A stretch of DNA of 61,887 bases from Planctomycetota bacterium (GCA_013816485.1 JACDEI010000017.1:23217-85103), one strand, 5' to 3'; positions 34,980 through 44,315 are shown, counted from the stretch's first letter. The notes: generated by a model not told the origin, from the sequence alone. Program-made: numbers and translations.

Positions 34980-37865
34980 TCAGTTCGCCATCACCGACAA
35001 CGGCGCCTGCCACGATTCCTTTAGCAGCGCGAGGTCGGTGGCGACCTGCGACCCCAGGCCGGTGATCGACAGCACCGGCGCAGCGACCACCGAACCGATG
35101 ACCGCGTGCGGGATGCCGGCGAGACGCTGGTGCACCTCGTGCACCGCGCCCTTGGGCACGGTCAGGACGATGCGGCTCTGCGATTCGCTGAAGAGTGCGC
35201 GGTCGAGCGTGCTGACACCTTCACGGGGAATGGCGTTGGCGTCGATCTCCATGCCGTAGCCGCCGGAGAAAGCCATCTCCGCCAGGGAAACGCCCAGGCC
35301 ACCTTCCGAACAGTCGTGCGCTGCGCTGACCAGTCCGGCGGCGGTGAGGCCGGCGACCGCGGTGAGCACCGGCTTCGACAGGGCGCGATCTACCTTGGGG
35401 ATGATGCCGCCGGTCTTACCGAGCAGCGCGAGGTATTCGCTGCCGCCCAGTTCGTTGCGCGTCAGACCGACGATCACCACCGCGTCACCCGGACGCTTCA
35501 CGTCCATGGTGATGCTCTTCCGCACATCCGGCACCACCGTCATGGCGGTGATCAGCAGGGTATGCGGGATCTTGATGACTTTTTTGCCGTAGGTGAATTC
35601 GTTGGAGAGGCTGTCCTTGCCCGAGATGAACGGCGTGCCGTAGTAGAGCGCGAAGTCGTAACACGCCTGACAAGCGCGCACGAGGGCGCCGAATACCGCG
35701 GGATCCGTGCATTTCGCCCAACTAAAGTTGTCGAGGATGGCGACCTTCTCGATCGGTGCGCCGACGCAGACGAGGTTGCGAAGCGCCTCTTCGATGTTCG
35801 CTGCCGTGCTGTGGTAAGCATCCACATCGCAGTACGTCGTGTTGAGACCACACGCGACCGCCACACCACGATCTTCGCCTGGCCGTGGCGCGACGACGGC
35901 CGCGTCGCTGGGACCATCGTGGGTGACGCCGACCAGTGGTTTGACGATCGAACCGGCCTGGACCTCGTGGTCGTACTGGCGGATGACCCATTCCTTGCTC
36001 GCGATGTTCGGGCGACCCATCAGCGCGATGAGTGTGCGCGAAAGATCCTTCTCCGGCTTCAGCGCGACGTCAGTTTCCTTCGGTGCCTTGAACACCGCCG
36101 GACGCTTCAAGCGCGGCACGCCATCGTGCAGGAAGTGCATTTCGACATCGGCAACCTGTTCGCCGTGGATGAACAGTTCGAGTTTACCGGTGTCGGTGAC
36201 TTCACCGAGGTCGACCGCCTCCACGCCTTCGGCAGCGAAGATCGCCAAGCACTTCGTGACGTTCTGCGGTGCGACGCTGGCGACCATGCGCTCCTGCGAT
36301 TCGCTGATCCAGATCTCGGTGTAGCTCAGCCCGGCGTATTTGAGCGGCACGCGGTCGAGGTGGATGCGGCAGCCGTTCTCGGCCGCCATCTCACCACAAG
36401 CCGACGACAGACCACCAGCGCCGCAGTCGGTGAGCGCGGTGAAACAGCCGGCGTCGCGCGCCTGCAGCGTGGTGTCGAGGACCTTCTTCTCCTCGATGGC
36501 GTTGCCGATCTGGACGGCGCCACTGCTGACGGTCTCGGACTTGTCGTGCAGTTCGACCGACGAGAACGTCGCGCCGTGGATGCCATCGCGTCCGGTGCGA
36601 CCACCGATGACGATGATGTGGTCGCCGGGACGCGAGGCTTTCTCAATATCCTTCTTGGCGATCAGTCCGCCGGTACCGCAGAACACTAGGGGATTGCCGA
36701 CGTAGCGATGATCGAAGCGGATTGCGCCATTGACCGTCGGGATGCCCATGCGGTTGCCGTAGTCGCGCACGCCGCTGACCACGCCACGCATCAGACGACG
36801 CGGATGGATGGTGCCCGGCGGCAGATCCTTCGGGTGGGCGTCGAGCGGACCGAAGCAAAACACGTCGGTGTTGAAGATCGGCTTGGCACCCAGGCCGGTG
36901 CCGATGACATCGCGCACCACGCCGCCAAGGCCGGTATTGGCACCGCCGTACGGCTCGATCGCGGACGGACGATTATGCGTCTCGACCTTGATGCACACGC
37001 CGGTGGTGTCGTCGTACTCAATGACGCCGCTGTTGTCTTTGAATACCGACAGGCACCAGGGCATCGCCAGATCGAAGGTCGCGCGCGCAATGGTCTGCTT
37101 GAGCAGGTTGTCGATCACCATGGTCTGCACCGGACCGCTGCTGTCAGCGCCGACCGGACCGGTGTACTCGACCAGACCTTTGAGGGTCTTATGCACGCAG
37201 TGTTCCGACCAAGTCTGCGCCAGGGTCTCCAGTTCCACGTCGGTCGGATTGCGGCCGAGCGCGCGAAAGTGGCCTTGGATCGTACGCATCTCGTCGAGCG
37301 TCAGGCTGAGCGTGCCGTCCTTGGAAATTTTCATCAGCGCGTCGTCGCCGAGTCCATCGAGCACGACCTCGGCGCGTTCGTGGCGCTGATCGCCACCGGG
37401 TGCCCGCAGGCGCACGGCCTCTGCCGGATCGATCACCGCTTCTTCGATGGCTTGGTTGGCGAGGGCCTTCCAGGCGAGGGTCTTGAGTTCCGCATCGCTG
37501 CCGCCGACCACTTCGACGTGGGTGCCGATGCGCACGAGTTCCAGGGCGATGCCCAGGTCCTTGGCACCCTTGATGATCGACGCCTCGACCGGATCCATCA
37601 CGCCGGTCTTGCGCTGCACTTCGATGACGCGGCGTTTGCCGGCGGCGGGCGCCTTCAGGCTCGCGACCTCGATCACCGGATCGCACAACAAGGTATCGCC
37701 CAGACGCTGCGCGCCCTTGGCATCGAGTTCACCGCGCACGAGGTAGTAGCGACTGCGTCGCAGTTCCTTCATGCCCTTGAGCCCCAGCAGCTTGGCCTCA
37801 TGGGCCAGGTGCGGATCAGCGCCAGGGTTGCGGGGGAGGATGTCGATGCGGAAGGTCGCGGGCAT
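34980..37865 (-). CDS. purL: FGAM synthase, PurL with N-terminal PurS-like part
   Basis: 961 aa. Converts FGAR to FGAM in purine synthesis. Residues about 1-150 look like two PurS-like segments (FRIDILPRNPGADPHLAHEAKLL... and RRVIEVQRKTGVMDPVEASIIKGAKDLG...). The linker and catalytic halves follow with TWSEHCVHKTLKG, VCIKVETHNRPSAIEPYGGANTGLGGVVRD and AHDCSEGGLGVSLAEMAFSGG. The C-terminal glutaminase of E. coli-type PurL is absent, so a separate PurQ must exist elsewhere. The size is between small PurL (about 740) and large PurL (about 1290). The ATG at 37865 opens directly on the PurS-like strand. Confidence 0.9.
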   Translation of the reverse strand: MPATFRIDILPRNPGADPHLAHEAKLLGLKGMKELRRSRYYLVRGELDAKGAQRLGDTLLCDPVIEVASLKAPAAGKRRVIEVQRKTGVMDPVEASIIKGAKDLGIALELVRIGTHVEVVGGSDAELKTLAWKALANQAIEEAVIDPAEAVRLRAPGGDQRHERAEVVLDGLGDDALMKISKDGTLSLTLDEMRTIQGHFRALGRNPTDVELETLAQTWSEHCVHKTLKGLVEYTGPVGADSSGPVQTMVIDNLLKQTIARATFDLAMPWCLSVFKDNSGVIEYDDTTGVCIKVETHNRPSAIEPYGGANTGLGGVVRDVIGTGLGAKPIFNTDVFCFGPLDAHPKDLPPGTIHPRRLMRGVVSGVRDYGNRMGIPTVNGAIRFDHRYVGNPLVFCGTGGLIAKKDIEKASRPGDHIIVIGGRTGRDGIHGATFSSVELHDKSETVSSGAVQIGNAIEEKKVLDTTLQARDAGCFTALTDCGAGGLSSACGEMAAENGCRIHLDRVPLKYAGLSYTEIWISESQERMVASVAPQNVTKCLAIFAAEGVEAVDLGEVTDTGKLELFIHGEQVADVEMHFLHDGVPRLKRPAVFKAPKETDVALKPEKDLSRTLIALMGRPNIASKEWVIRQYDHEVQAGSIVKPLVGVTHDGPSDAAVVAPRPGEDRGVAVACGLNTTYCDVDAYHSTAANIEEALRNLVCVGAPIEKVAILDNFSWAKCTDPAVFGALVRACQACYDFALYYGTPFISGKDSLSNEFTYGKKVIKIPHTLLITAMTVVPDVRKSITMDVKRPGDAVVIVGLTRNELGGSEYLALLGKTGGIIPKVDRALSKPVLTAVAGLTAAGLVSAAHDCSEGGLGVSLAEMAFSGGYGMEIDANAIPREGVSTLDRALFSESQSRIVLTVPKGAVHEVHQRLAGIPHAVIGSVVAAPVLSITGLGSQVATDLALLKESWQAPLSVMAN

Positions 37866-37942
37866 GGTGGCGCGGAGGGTAGGACACACGCGCGGGGCAC
37901 AAGTGCCTCCCCTGCCACTGCTTTGTCGGGCTTTTCGCCGCC

Positions 37943-38920
37943 TTATTTGCCTGTCGGCGTGAAGCGCTCGACCTTGTTGCTCACCTTGGGCAACGCGCGC
38001 AGGTGGTCGTAGATCGCGCCCAGGTCGGCATCCGTCATGCCGCCATACGACGCCCACGGCATCGGCGTGTTCGAATGACCCGGTTGCACCGGGAGCTTGG
38101 CCTGTTCGACGCCGGCATGGAAGCGCGCGATGAACGCATCCTTCGTCCATTTGCCCAGGCCGGTTTCATCATCGGGCGTCAGATTGGACGAGCGCACCAC
38201 ACTGCCGTCCGGCATGGGGAAGACCACGCCGCCACTAAATTCGTTCCCGGGTTTGACCTTGCCATGATTCGACGGCGAGTGGCAGTGCAGACAGGCGGCG
38301 GAGTTCACCACGTAGGCGGGATACTCCGCTGCGTCCGGCTTCGGTGCCTGGGCTGGCGGCTCGGCCGCTTTCGGGATCAGGCGCACGATGATGTTCATTG
38401 GAAACTTCAACTCGCGCGGCGGCGTGGTGCCCTCGACCGCCCGCAGCGTGCGCATGTACGCGATGATCGCATGCAGATCCGGTGTCGCCAGTTTGGCGTA
38501 GTGACCATAGGGCATCAGCGGGAACAGGGCATCGCCGCGTTTATTCACACCACTCACCAATGCGCGCAGGATCTCGCCGTCACTCCACTCCTTCAGCGCT
38601 GCCGGGGTCACGTTCGGCGCATGGATCATTCCCGGCACACCGGATTCAGCCCCGAAGGTCGGCCCACCCGCGCCGTCCTTGCCGGCGATGGATGGAAACG
38701 AGTACTTGCTGGTGTCCCACGGCGTATGGCAGGCGACGCAGGCCGCCTGGTGGTTGAAGAGGTAACGTCCGCGCTCGACCAGTTCCGGCGTCGCCGAGAC
38801 GGTGAGCGTGGGAGCCGGGCCGACATCCGGTTTGGTCAACACCACGAAGGTCAACGCGCCGACCGGCAGCAGGATCAGGATGAGCAGGATGATGAGGGTG
38901 ATGAGGAGCCACTTGCGCAT
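37943..38920 (-). CDS. Diheme c-type cytochrome, membrane anchored
   Basis: 325 aa. An N-terminal hydrophobic helix (about 4-28) anchors it, with the rest in the periplasm. There are two heme c motifs, CVACH (C61, C64, H65) and CLHCH (C210, C213, H214), each opening a cytochrome c domain. Met residues that could be axial ligands follow (LMPYGHYAKL in domain 1; MPWASYGGMTD in domain 2). It resembles diheme subunits of dehydrogenases that deliver electrons to the respiratory chain, but no dehydrogenase gene is adjacent. Divergent from the phosphomannomutase gene. Confidence 0.85.
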   Translation of the reverse strand: MRKWLLITLIILLILILLPVGALTFVVLTKPDVGPAPTLTVSATPELVERGRYLFNHQAACVACHTPWDTSKYSFPSIAGKDGAGGPTFGAESGVPGMIHAPNVTPAALKEWSDGEILRALVSGVNKRGDALFPLMPYGHYAKLATPDLHAIIAYMRTLRAVEGTTPPRELKFPMNIIVRLIPKAAEPPAQAPKPDAAEYPAYVVNSAACLHCHSPSNHGKVKPGNEFSGGVVFPMPDGSVVRSSNLTPDDETGLGKWTKDAFIARFHAGVEQAKLPVQPGHSNTPMPWASYGGMTDADLGAIYDHLRALPKVSNKVERFTPTGK

Positions 38921-39000
38921 GGGGCGTTCCAGGGACGTTTTAGAGCTGTGCGAAGGCTATTCGCGCGTCCGAATGCGACAACCCGGATTGGGCGATGAGG

Positions 39001-39122
39001 AATGCAAAATGCGGAATGATGAATGATGAATGATGAATAGGCCCGCACCAGCACACACGGCACACACGTTCCTACCCGCGCAAGCGAACACATTCTGCAC
39101 TCTGCACTCTGCATTTTGCATT
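39001..39122. repeat. Palindrome with 7-bp unit arms (cytochrome-pgm gap)
   Basis: A perfect 12-bp inverted repeat (aatgcaaaatgc, 39001-39012, and its complement at 39111-39122) encloses three tandem gaatgat units (39014-39034) on the left and tctgcac units (39094-39107, then a variant) on the right. Here the gene pair is divergent, so a terminator role is excluded and any promoter must work around or within it. It is notably AT-richer than its surroundings. Confidence 0.8.
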
Positions 39123-39197
39123 GCCCCCTCCCCTTCCCACGCCCTCAACCGCACCTAGCCTCCGCTGCCACTGACCAAGCGCTCAGCCGAGGAACAC

Positions 39198-40523
39198 ATG
39201 CCCGATCCCTTCAAAGCCTACGACATCCGCGGTCTCTATCCCCAGGAACTGAACGAGGCGCTCGCCTATCAGACCGGCAACGCCACCGCCGTGCACCTGA
39301 AGCTCGCGGGCAAACGCTACACCGTCGGCCGCGACATGCGCGTCAGCGGACCCGCGCTGAAAGAAGCCTTCATCAAAGGCTTGGTCGACGCCGGCGTGCA
39401 CGTGGTGGATGTCGGCATGCTCTCGACGCCCGCGGTGACTTTCGCGATGCATATGCTCGACACCGCCGGCGGCGCGCAGATCACCGCCAGTCACAACCCC
39501 GCCCCCTACGGCGGCATCAAGATCACCGCGCCCGGTTTCAAACCCGTCGGCGCCGGCACCGGCATGGAGGAGATCGAAGCCCTCGCGCGCTCGGCGAAGA
39601 TCACCAAGGTAGCCGGCGGTCGCATCGACGAAGCGGTCACCATCGACGCCTACGCCGTATACCTCGCCAAGCTCTACCAGCCCAAGCGTCCGCTGAAGGT
39701 CGTGATCGATGGCGGCAACGGCATCATCGGCACGATGCTCCAGCACCTGCTGCCGAAGATTCCGAACCTCACGGTCATCGCCATGTACTTCGATCCCGAC
39801 GGCCGTTTCCCGGTGCACGAGGCCAACCCACTCAAGGCCGAGAATCTGAAATGGCTGTGCGCCCGCGTGAAAGCCGAAAAAGCCGACTTCGGCGCCGCGT
39901 TCGACGGTGACGGCGACCGTTGTGCGCTGGTCGATGAAAACGGCGGCATCGTCACCTGCGATCTTACCACCGCACTGCTGGCGAAATACTACCTGGCGCG
40001 CGAACCTGGCGCGACCATCGCCTACGACCTGCGCTCATCGAAAGTCGTCCCCGAGTTCATCACCCAACTCGGCGGCACGCCGGTCGAAACCCGCGTCGGC
40101 CACAGCTTCATCAAAGCGACGATGAAGGAACACCACGCGGCCTTCGCTGGCGAGTTGTCGGGCCACTACTATTTCCGCGACTTCTACGGCGCCGACTCCG
40201 GCCTCTACGCCTTCCTGCTGCTGGCCAACATCGTGTCCGAAGCGCCGAACCTCAGCAGCCTGATCAAGCCGTTGGAAAAGTACTTCCACACCGGCGAGAT
40301 CAACTTCAAGGTCGCCGATCCGGACGCGGTGATGGACAAGCTGCGCAAACTCCCAGGCGCCAAGGTCGCCGAACTCGACGGCGTGACCGTGCGTTTCGCC
40401 GATTGGTGGTGCAACCTGCGCGCCTCCAACACCGAACCAGTGGTGCGCCTGAACCTGGAGGCCGACAACGCCGCGCTGCGCGACGCGAAGCTGGCGGAGA
40501 TTAAAAAGCTGATCAGCGGTTGA
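39198..40523 (+). CDS. manB: Phosphomannomutase/phosphoglucomutase
   Basis: 441 aa. Moves phosphate between C6 and C1 of mannose or glucose, feeding sugar nucleotides for envelope polysaccharides. The alpha-D-phosphohexomutase motifs are complete: phospho-Ser loop ITASHNP (S98), Mg2+ loop AAFDGDGDR (D236, D238, D240), sugar-binding GELSGHYYFRD, and phosphate-binding RASNTEPVVRLNLEA at the C-terminus. The start ATG is directly followed by the family N-terminus FKAYDIRG. Whether it prefers mannose or glucose cannot be decided from sequence. Confidence 0.9.
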   Translation: MPDPFKAYDIRGLYPQELNEALAYQTGNATAVHLKLAGKRYTVGRDMRVSGPALKEAFIKGLVDAGVHVVDVGMLSTPAVTFAMHMLDTAGGAQITASHNPAPYGGIKITAPGFKPVGAGTGMEEIEALARSAKITKVAGGRIDEAVTIDAYAVYLAKLYQPKRPLKVVIDGGNGIIGTMLQHLLPKIPNLTVIAMYFDPDGRFPVHEANPLKAENLKWLCARVKAEKADFGAAFDGDGDRCALVDENGGIVTCDLTTALLAKYYLAREPGATIAYDLRSSKVVPEFITQLGGTPVETRVGHSFIKATMKEHHAAFAGELSGHYYFRDFYGADSGLYAFLLLANIVSEAPNLSSLIKPLEKYFHTGEINFKVADPDAVMDKLRKLPGAKVAELDGVTVRFADWWCNLRASNTEPVVRLNLEADNAALRDAKLAEIKKLISG

Positions 40524-40626
40524 ACACCGCCACCTGCGGACCTGTACATCTGCGCATCGTGGACGCCATCACCCTGGCGCGCCACGATGCGTGGCAATTC
40601 TCACCTCATCTCCTGCGGGATCTGCC

Positions 40627-41088
40627 ATGAACGCCAGGGTCACCGGGCTGCAACGTTCTAACGGTGGCGTGCCCAAGCTCCCGGTCACCACGGCAGAGGT
40701 GACGGCCGCCGGGCTCGTCGGCGACCGTCAGCACAACCTCAAGTTCCACGGTGGCCCTGATCGCGCGGTGTGCCTGTTGGCGCAGGAGATCATCGACGAC
40801 CTCGCCGCGCAGGGACATCCCATCCGTCCTGGTTCGACCGGTGAGAACATCACCATTGCCGGACTCGACTGGTCGACGCTGGTTCCCGGCGTGCGCCTGA
40901 CGCTCGCAAGCTCGGTGGTACTGGAAATCACCAGCTACACCGCCCCCTGCCGCAAAATCGCCCATTCGTTTCGCGGAGGCGTGATCGCGTGCCTCGATCA
41001 GCAAAAGAACCCTGGCCGTGCGCGGTTGTATGCCCGGGTGCAGACGCCGGGTAGCGTCCGTGTCGGTGATCAGGTGACGATCACCTGA
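40627..41088 (+). CDS. MOSC-domain protein
   Basis: 153 aa from the ATG at 40627. MOSC domains bind sulfur or molybdenum cofactor. Conserved elements are GLVGDRQHNLKFHGGPDRAVCLL, RPGSTGENITIAGLDWSTLVPG and the Cys in SYTAPCRKIAHSF (C108). The size and pattern match stand-alone MOSC proteins of the YiiM or YuaD sort. No molybdoenzyme is adjacent. The stop lies 3 bases from the convergent stop of the next gene. Confidence 0.85.
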   Translation: MNARVTGLQRSNGGVPKLPVTTAEVTAAGLVGDRQHNLKFHGGPDRAVCLLAQEIIDDLAAQGHPIRPGSTGENITIAGLDWSTLVPGVRLTLASSVVLEITSYTAPCRKIAHSFRGGVIACLDQQKNPGRARLYARVQTPGSVRVGDQVTIT

Positions 41089-41091
41089 ACG

Positions 41092-41595
41092 TTACTTCGC
41101 CGGAACGAACGACTTGGCGAAAGCGACGAAGGCCGCTTCCTGCGCATCAATGGCCGCGGGCGTACCGGTGAGCTTGATGAACCAGGTGCGCTCGGCTTTC
41201 ACCTCTTTAATCGCCGCACCAAGCATGTGCTGGGCTTCGCCTTTCAGACGCATGGTGTGGCCGGCGAAACCAGGAACCTCGAACGGCGTGACGTTGGCAG
41301 CGAGTTGATCCTGCGTGATCGGGCCCAGGCCGACCTGACCGCGCCAACGATTGACGTTGCCGAGCAAGCCACCGACATCGCCTGGGAAGACTGAGATGGC
41401 GACTTCGACCGCGTTGGCGCCATCGCCGGCATTAAAGGTGGCAACGCGCATCGGCTTTTCGCCATCGAGTTTGGTCCAACCAGCGGGGACAGTCCAGGCT
41501 GCCTCGTCCTGGGCTGGCGCGGTCGTGGCCACGGTGAAGGCCAGCACGACCGCGAGCATCCAGCGGGACAGACGGCGGGTGGGGATGGTGGGCAT
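41092..41595 (-). CDS. Exported hypothetical protein
   Basis: 167 aa from the ATG at 41595. A signal peptide of about 28 residues ends TTAPAQ. The mature part begins DEAAWTVPAGWTKLDGEKPMRVATFNAGDG and continues with strands ending in a helix EAAFVAFAKSFVPAK. The WTVPxGWxxL... opening and the VAIPAID-like tail are those of small periplasmic proteins that I know only as uncharacterised. No catalytic motif is seen. Confidence 0.7.
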   Translation of the reverse strand: MPTIPTRRLSRWMLAVVLAFTVATTAPAQDEAAWTVPAGWTKLDGEKPMRVATFNAGDGANAVEVAISVFPGDVGGLLGNVNRWRGQVGLGPITQDQLAANVTPFEVPGFAGHTMRLKGEAQHMLGAAIKEVKAERTWFIKLTGTPAAIDAQEAAFVAFAKSFVPAK

Positions 41596-41794
41596 GGTGG
41601 TATTCCTGCACGTGAGCGGAGTATCGGGCGACAATGTCAGGCGCAGGTTGTCTGACGTGAGCGTTGGTTCAACGCGCATCATCGCCCGTGCAACCGCCCT
41701 GATGGATGCACCGGTCCTGCAGGGACTGGGCATGGAGAGTGCCGGGTGGAGAGTGCGGGCTTGCCGTTGCACTTCTACTGAATCCAGACTGATC

Positions 41795-41864
41795 GACATG
41801 GAGGACCGGAGCACCGGAGGAAGACGGGAGAAAACTTCGATGCAGTCGTCCGGTTCTCCATGTC
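41795..41864. repeat. Inverted repeat upstream side of exported protein gene
   Basis: Arms gacatggaggaccgga (41795-41810) and tccggttctccatgtc (41849-41864) are complementary at 15 of 16 positions. The left arm runs into ccggag iterations up to 41819. A further near-duplicate of ggagagtgc occurs just upstream at about 41743-41760. It lies 22 bases past the stop of the redoxin-cytochrome gene. The rest of 41596-41794 shows nothing I can name. Confidence 0.6.
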
Positions 41865-41886
41865 CTCTCCTATTTCCCCTACGCGC

Positions 41887-43719
41887 TCACTTGGTCGGCG
41901 CGTCGGCGTAGACCAGGTAGCCGATGAACATCTCATCCCAGCTCTGGTCGCCGAAGCGGACGCGTTTATTCGGATCCGGATTGTCGGGATTGCTCGGCGA
42001 GTTGTCGAATGCGCCGTCGACGCGGATGCGGGTGCCGGCGGGGACGGTCTTCGGTTCGGCGAACAGGTAAGTGCGCTGCCAGTCGAGGTCGTAACGCGGC
42101 ACTGACAGCAGGATCTCTTCCTTGCCGTCGGGGAAGATGGCGGTGAAGCGCATCGATTTGCCGCGGTAGTGCATGTGCGGCGACACAGCGAAGAGGACGC
42201 TGTCCTTGACCAGCTTGCGCTCGGCACTGGCCGGGCTGTGGCGTTCCAGCGGCGGAATGTCGAGACGCAGTTGGAAGGCGCTGGTGACCTTCAGTTCGCG
42301 TTCCGGCTGGTCTTTCTTGGTCTTCGCGAAGTAGAGCCCGAACTTCGGCTTGTCGGTACCGGCGGTGCCGTTGGTGGTGTAGTGGAACTGGAATGACAGC
42401 GTGGTGCCCTTCTTCAGCAGCTTGCCGGTGCCTTCCGGGAACGGTGCCGGATCCAGGCCTGGGACGTAGCTGGCGAAGAACGAGGTCAGACCGCGCGGAC
42501 CTTTGTCGAGGCGGGCTTTCAACTCGGGCGGCAACGGCTGGCCCTTGAAGCGTTCCAGCAGGCGCTGCACGCGCGGATCGGCGGCGATGTCCTCGGGGAT
42601 CTCCAGGTCATCATCACCAACGAAGGCAAAGGCGTGGTGCAACCACTCTGGATGGTCGGGTTTGATCTGCACCGCGCGCACCCATACGTCCTTGGGGATG
42701 TCCACCGGGACCTCGACCGTGCGGTAGGGCAGCTTGCCGGTCGCGGGGATGTTCTGCGGCGGGATGGAGATGATGAGATCCGGTTTTCCCAGCGGCCACT
42801 CCGGGATCGGCTTGGGTTTCTTCAATGCAAGCGGATCGCTCACTGACGGCGCGGCGCCGTTTTCGATCCAGTGCACGATGGTGCGCGCCTCGGCCACGGT
42901 GATGCCGCATTCGTTGCTGAACTTCCCGTACGACGGATCCGCGTCCCACGGCGGCATCAATTTGGTGCGCACAACTTCGCGGATCATGTCGCCACGGCCA
43001 GCGACCTGCTTGTGACTATCCATCGCCCACGGTGCGACGCCGCCCTTCTGATGGCAGGTGCGGCAGTTGGCTTCGATGATCGGTGCGACCTCTTTGGCGT
43101 AGTCGGGTTTGTGGGTCGCGCGCGGCTGAGCAAAGGTCAGCAGGCAGCCCTTCACCGCCGGCGCATCGGTCGGCACTGGCGTTCCTGCCAGCGCGGCGTC
43201 GAGCGCTTCGCGCAGGTAACGACGCGTGGCCTCCGGCTTCTGGGCGCCGTAGCCGACGCGGTCATCGACCGGACCACGCCAGACGAGCTTCATGTCCTTC
43301 GGATTGATGACGATGGCCTCGGCGGTGCGGGTGATGCCCAGGGCCTCGGCCACCAGTTGGGTATCGTCCATCATCACCGGCAAGGTCACTTGGAGCGAGG
43401 CGGCCTCGTCCTTGACCGCTTTCAGATCATCCGCCGATGACGAGGCGAGGCAGGCCACGCGCACGTTCTTTGCCAGATAATCGCCAGCGATCGCCTGCAC
43501 CTCCGCGATGTTCTGACGCACGATCGGGCAACCGGTGCCAAAGCTGAACAACACGATGAACGCGGCATCATGGTGGCGGGTGAGCTGCTGAAACTCCCCG
43601 CGATGGTCGAGCAGGGCGAAGTCGTCGACCTTCGATCCGGCTGCGGCAGTGACGGCGGCCTCTCCGGCGGACAGGCCCTGGGCAAGACAACAGGCAAGCA
43701 GCACCGGCAATAGACGCAT
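41887..43719 (-). CDS. Redoxin, cytochrome c and Cu-monooxygenase-like fusion
   Basis: 610 aa. A signal peptide (1-19) precedes a thioredoxin/AhpC-like domain (about 25-180) with a single Cys in GTGCPIV (C64) rather than CxxC. Next is a short cytochrome c domain with one heme site CRTCH (C219, C222, H223), then a C-terminal domain (about 320-605) whose His pattern, LHHAFAF (H362, H363), FQFHYTTNG (H447) and SPHMHYRG (H516, H518), resembles the copper-binding fold of PHM/DBH-type ascorbate-dependent monooxygenases. Similar fusions are known as uncharacterised periplasmic proteins. Substrate unknown. The ATG at 43719 starts the signal peptide. Confidence 0.8.
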   Translation of the reverse strand: MRLLPVLLACCLAQGLSAGEAAVTAAAGSKVDDFALLDHRGEFQQLTRHHDAAFIVLFSFGTGCPIVRQNIAEVQAIAGDYLAKNVRVACLASSSADDLKAVKDEAASLQVTLPVMMDDTQLVAEALGITRTAEAIVINPKDMKLVWRGPVDDRVGYGAQKPEATRRYLREALDAALAGTPVPTDAPAVKGCLLTFAQPRATHKPDYAKEVAPIIEANCRTCHQKGGVAPWAMDSHKQVAGRGDMIREVVRTKLMPPWDADPSYGKFSNECGITVAEARTIVHWIENGAAPSVSDPLALKKPKPIPEWPLGKPDLIISIPPQNIPATGKLPYRTVEVPVDIPKDVWVRAVQIKPDHPEWLHHAFAFVGDDDLEIPEDIAADPRVQRLLERFKGQPLPPELKARLDKGPRGLTSFFASYVPGLDPAPFPEGTGKLLKKGTTLSFQFHYTTNGTAGTDKPKFGLYFAKTKKDQPERELKVTSAFQLRLDIPPLERHSPASAERKLVKDSVLFAVSPHMHYRGKSMRFTAIFPDGKEEILLSVPRYDLDWQRTYLFAEPKTVPAGTRIRVDGAFDNSPSNPDNPDPNKRVRFGDQSWDEMFIGYLVYADAPTK

Positions 43720-43822
43720 GAGATGGTCTCCGTGAGGTGTCATCCGACCAGGATACCGCCAGCTTGCAGCCGGGTTTCAGCCCGACGGTTGCCGGCGTCC
43801 AACAGCACGGAACCATCCCACC

Positions 43823-44239
43823 ATGGCCATCACCTACCGCCGCGGCAATGACGTAGATCTGGATCAGGTCATCGAGTTGTACCGCTCCTGCACACTCGCT
43901 ACCCGCCGACCGCTGGATGATCGCACCATCGCGCAGCAGATGCTGACGCACGGCAACCTAGTGATCACCGCGTGGGACGGCGAGTTGCTGGTGGCGATCA
44001 GCCGCTCGCTGACCGACTTCGGCTACGTCTGCTACCTGGCTGACCTGGCGGTACGTGACAGCCACCAGCGCCTCGGCCTTGGCTTGGACCTGATCAAGCG
44101 CACCCGCGCCGAGTTGGGACCACGCGCGATGATCGTGCTGATCGCCGCGCCGCAGGCGGTGGACTATTACCCGAAGATCGGCTTCACGCGCCATGACTCG
44201 GCGTGGATTTTGAAGGCGGGAGAGCCGTTGGCGGAGTGA
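43823..44239 (+). CDS. GNAT-family N-acetyltransferase
   Basis: 138 aa. The GNAT fold is visible: N-terminal strand AITYRRGNDVDLDQVIELYRS, strand 4-5 LVAISRSLTDFGYVCYLADLAVRDSHQRLGLG with the acetyl-CoA loop in HQRLGLGLDLIKR, and a C-terminal YYPKIGFTRHDSAWIL typical of the family. The acyl acceptor is unknown. It faces the TIM-barrel gene across an inverted repeat. Confidence 0.85.
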   Translation: MAITYRRGNDVDLDQVIELYRSCTLATRRPLDDRTIAQQMLTHGNLVITAWDGELLVAISRSLTDFGYVCYLADLAVRDSHQRLGLGLDLIKRTRAELGPRAMIVLIAAPQAVDYYPKIGFTRHDSAWILKAGEPLAE

Positions 44240-44251
44240 GTCCGTATCGCA

Positions 44252-44315
44252 CGTGGCACGGGCGTCTCGCCCATGGTCGGAATCGTCACCTCACGGGCGA
44301 GACGCCCGTGCCACG
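44252..44315. repeat. Perfect 21-bp inverted repeat between convergent genes
   Basis: Arms 44252-44272 and 44295-44315 are exactly complementary over 21 bp with a 22-base spacer. Each arm is itself palindromic (gggcg-tct-cgccc), so the DNA or RNA could fold either as one long stem or as two small ones. Position 12 bases from both stop codons suits a bidirectional terminator, though there is no T tract. Confidence 0.85.

Noticed and set aside
36708..38012. A 434-codon plus-strand open frame opposite purL
   Set aside because: It is a mirror of purL codons. The purL translation is conserved over its full length, this one is not.
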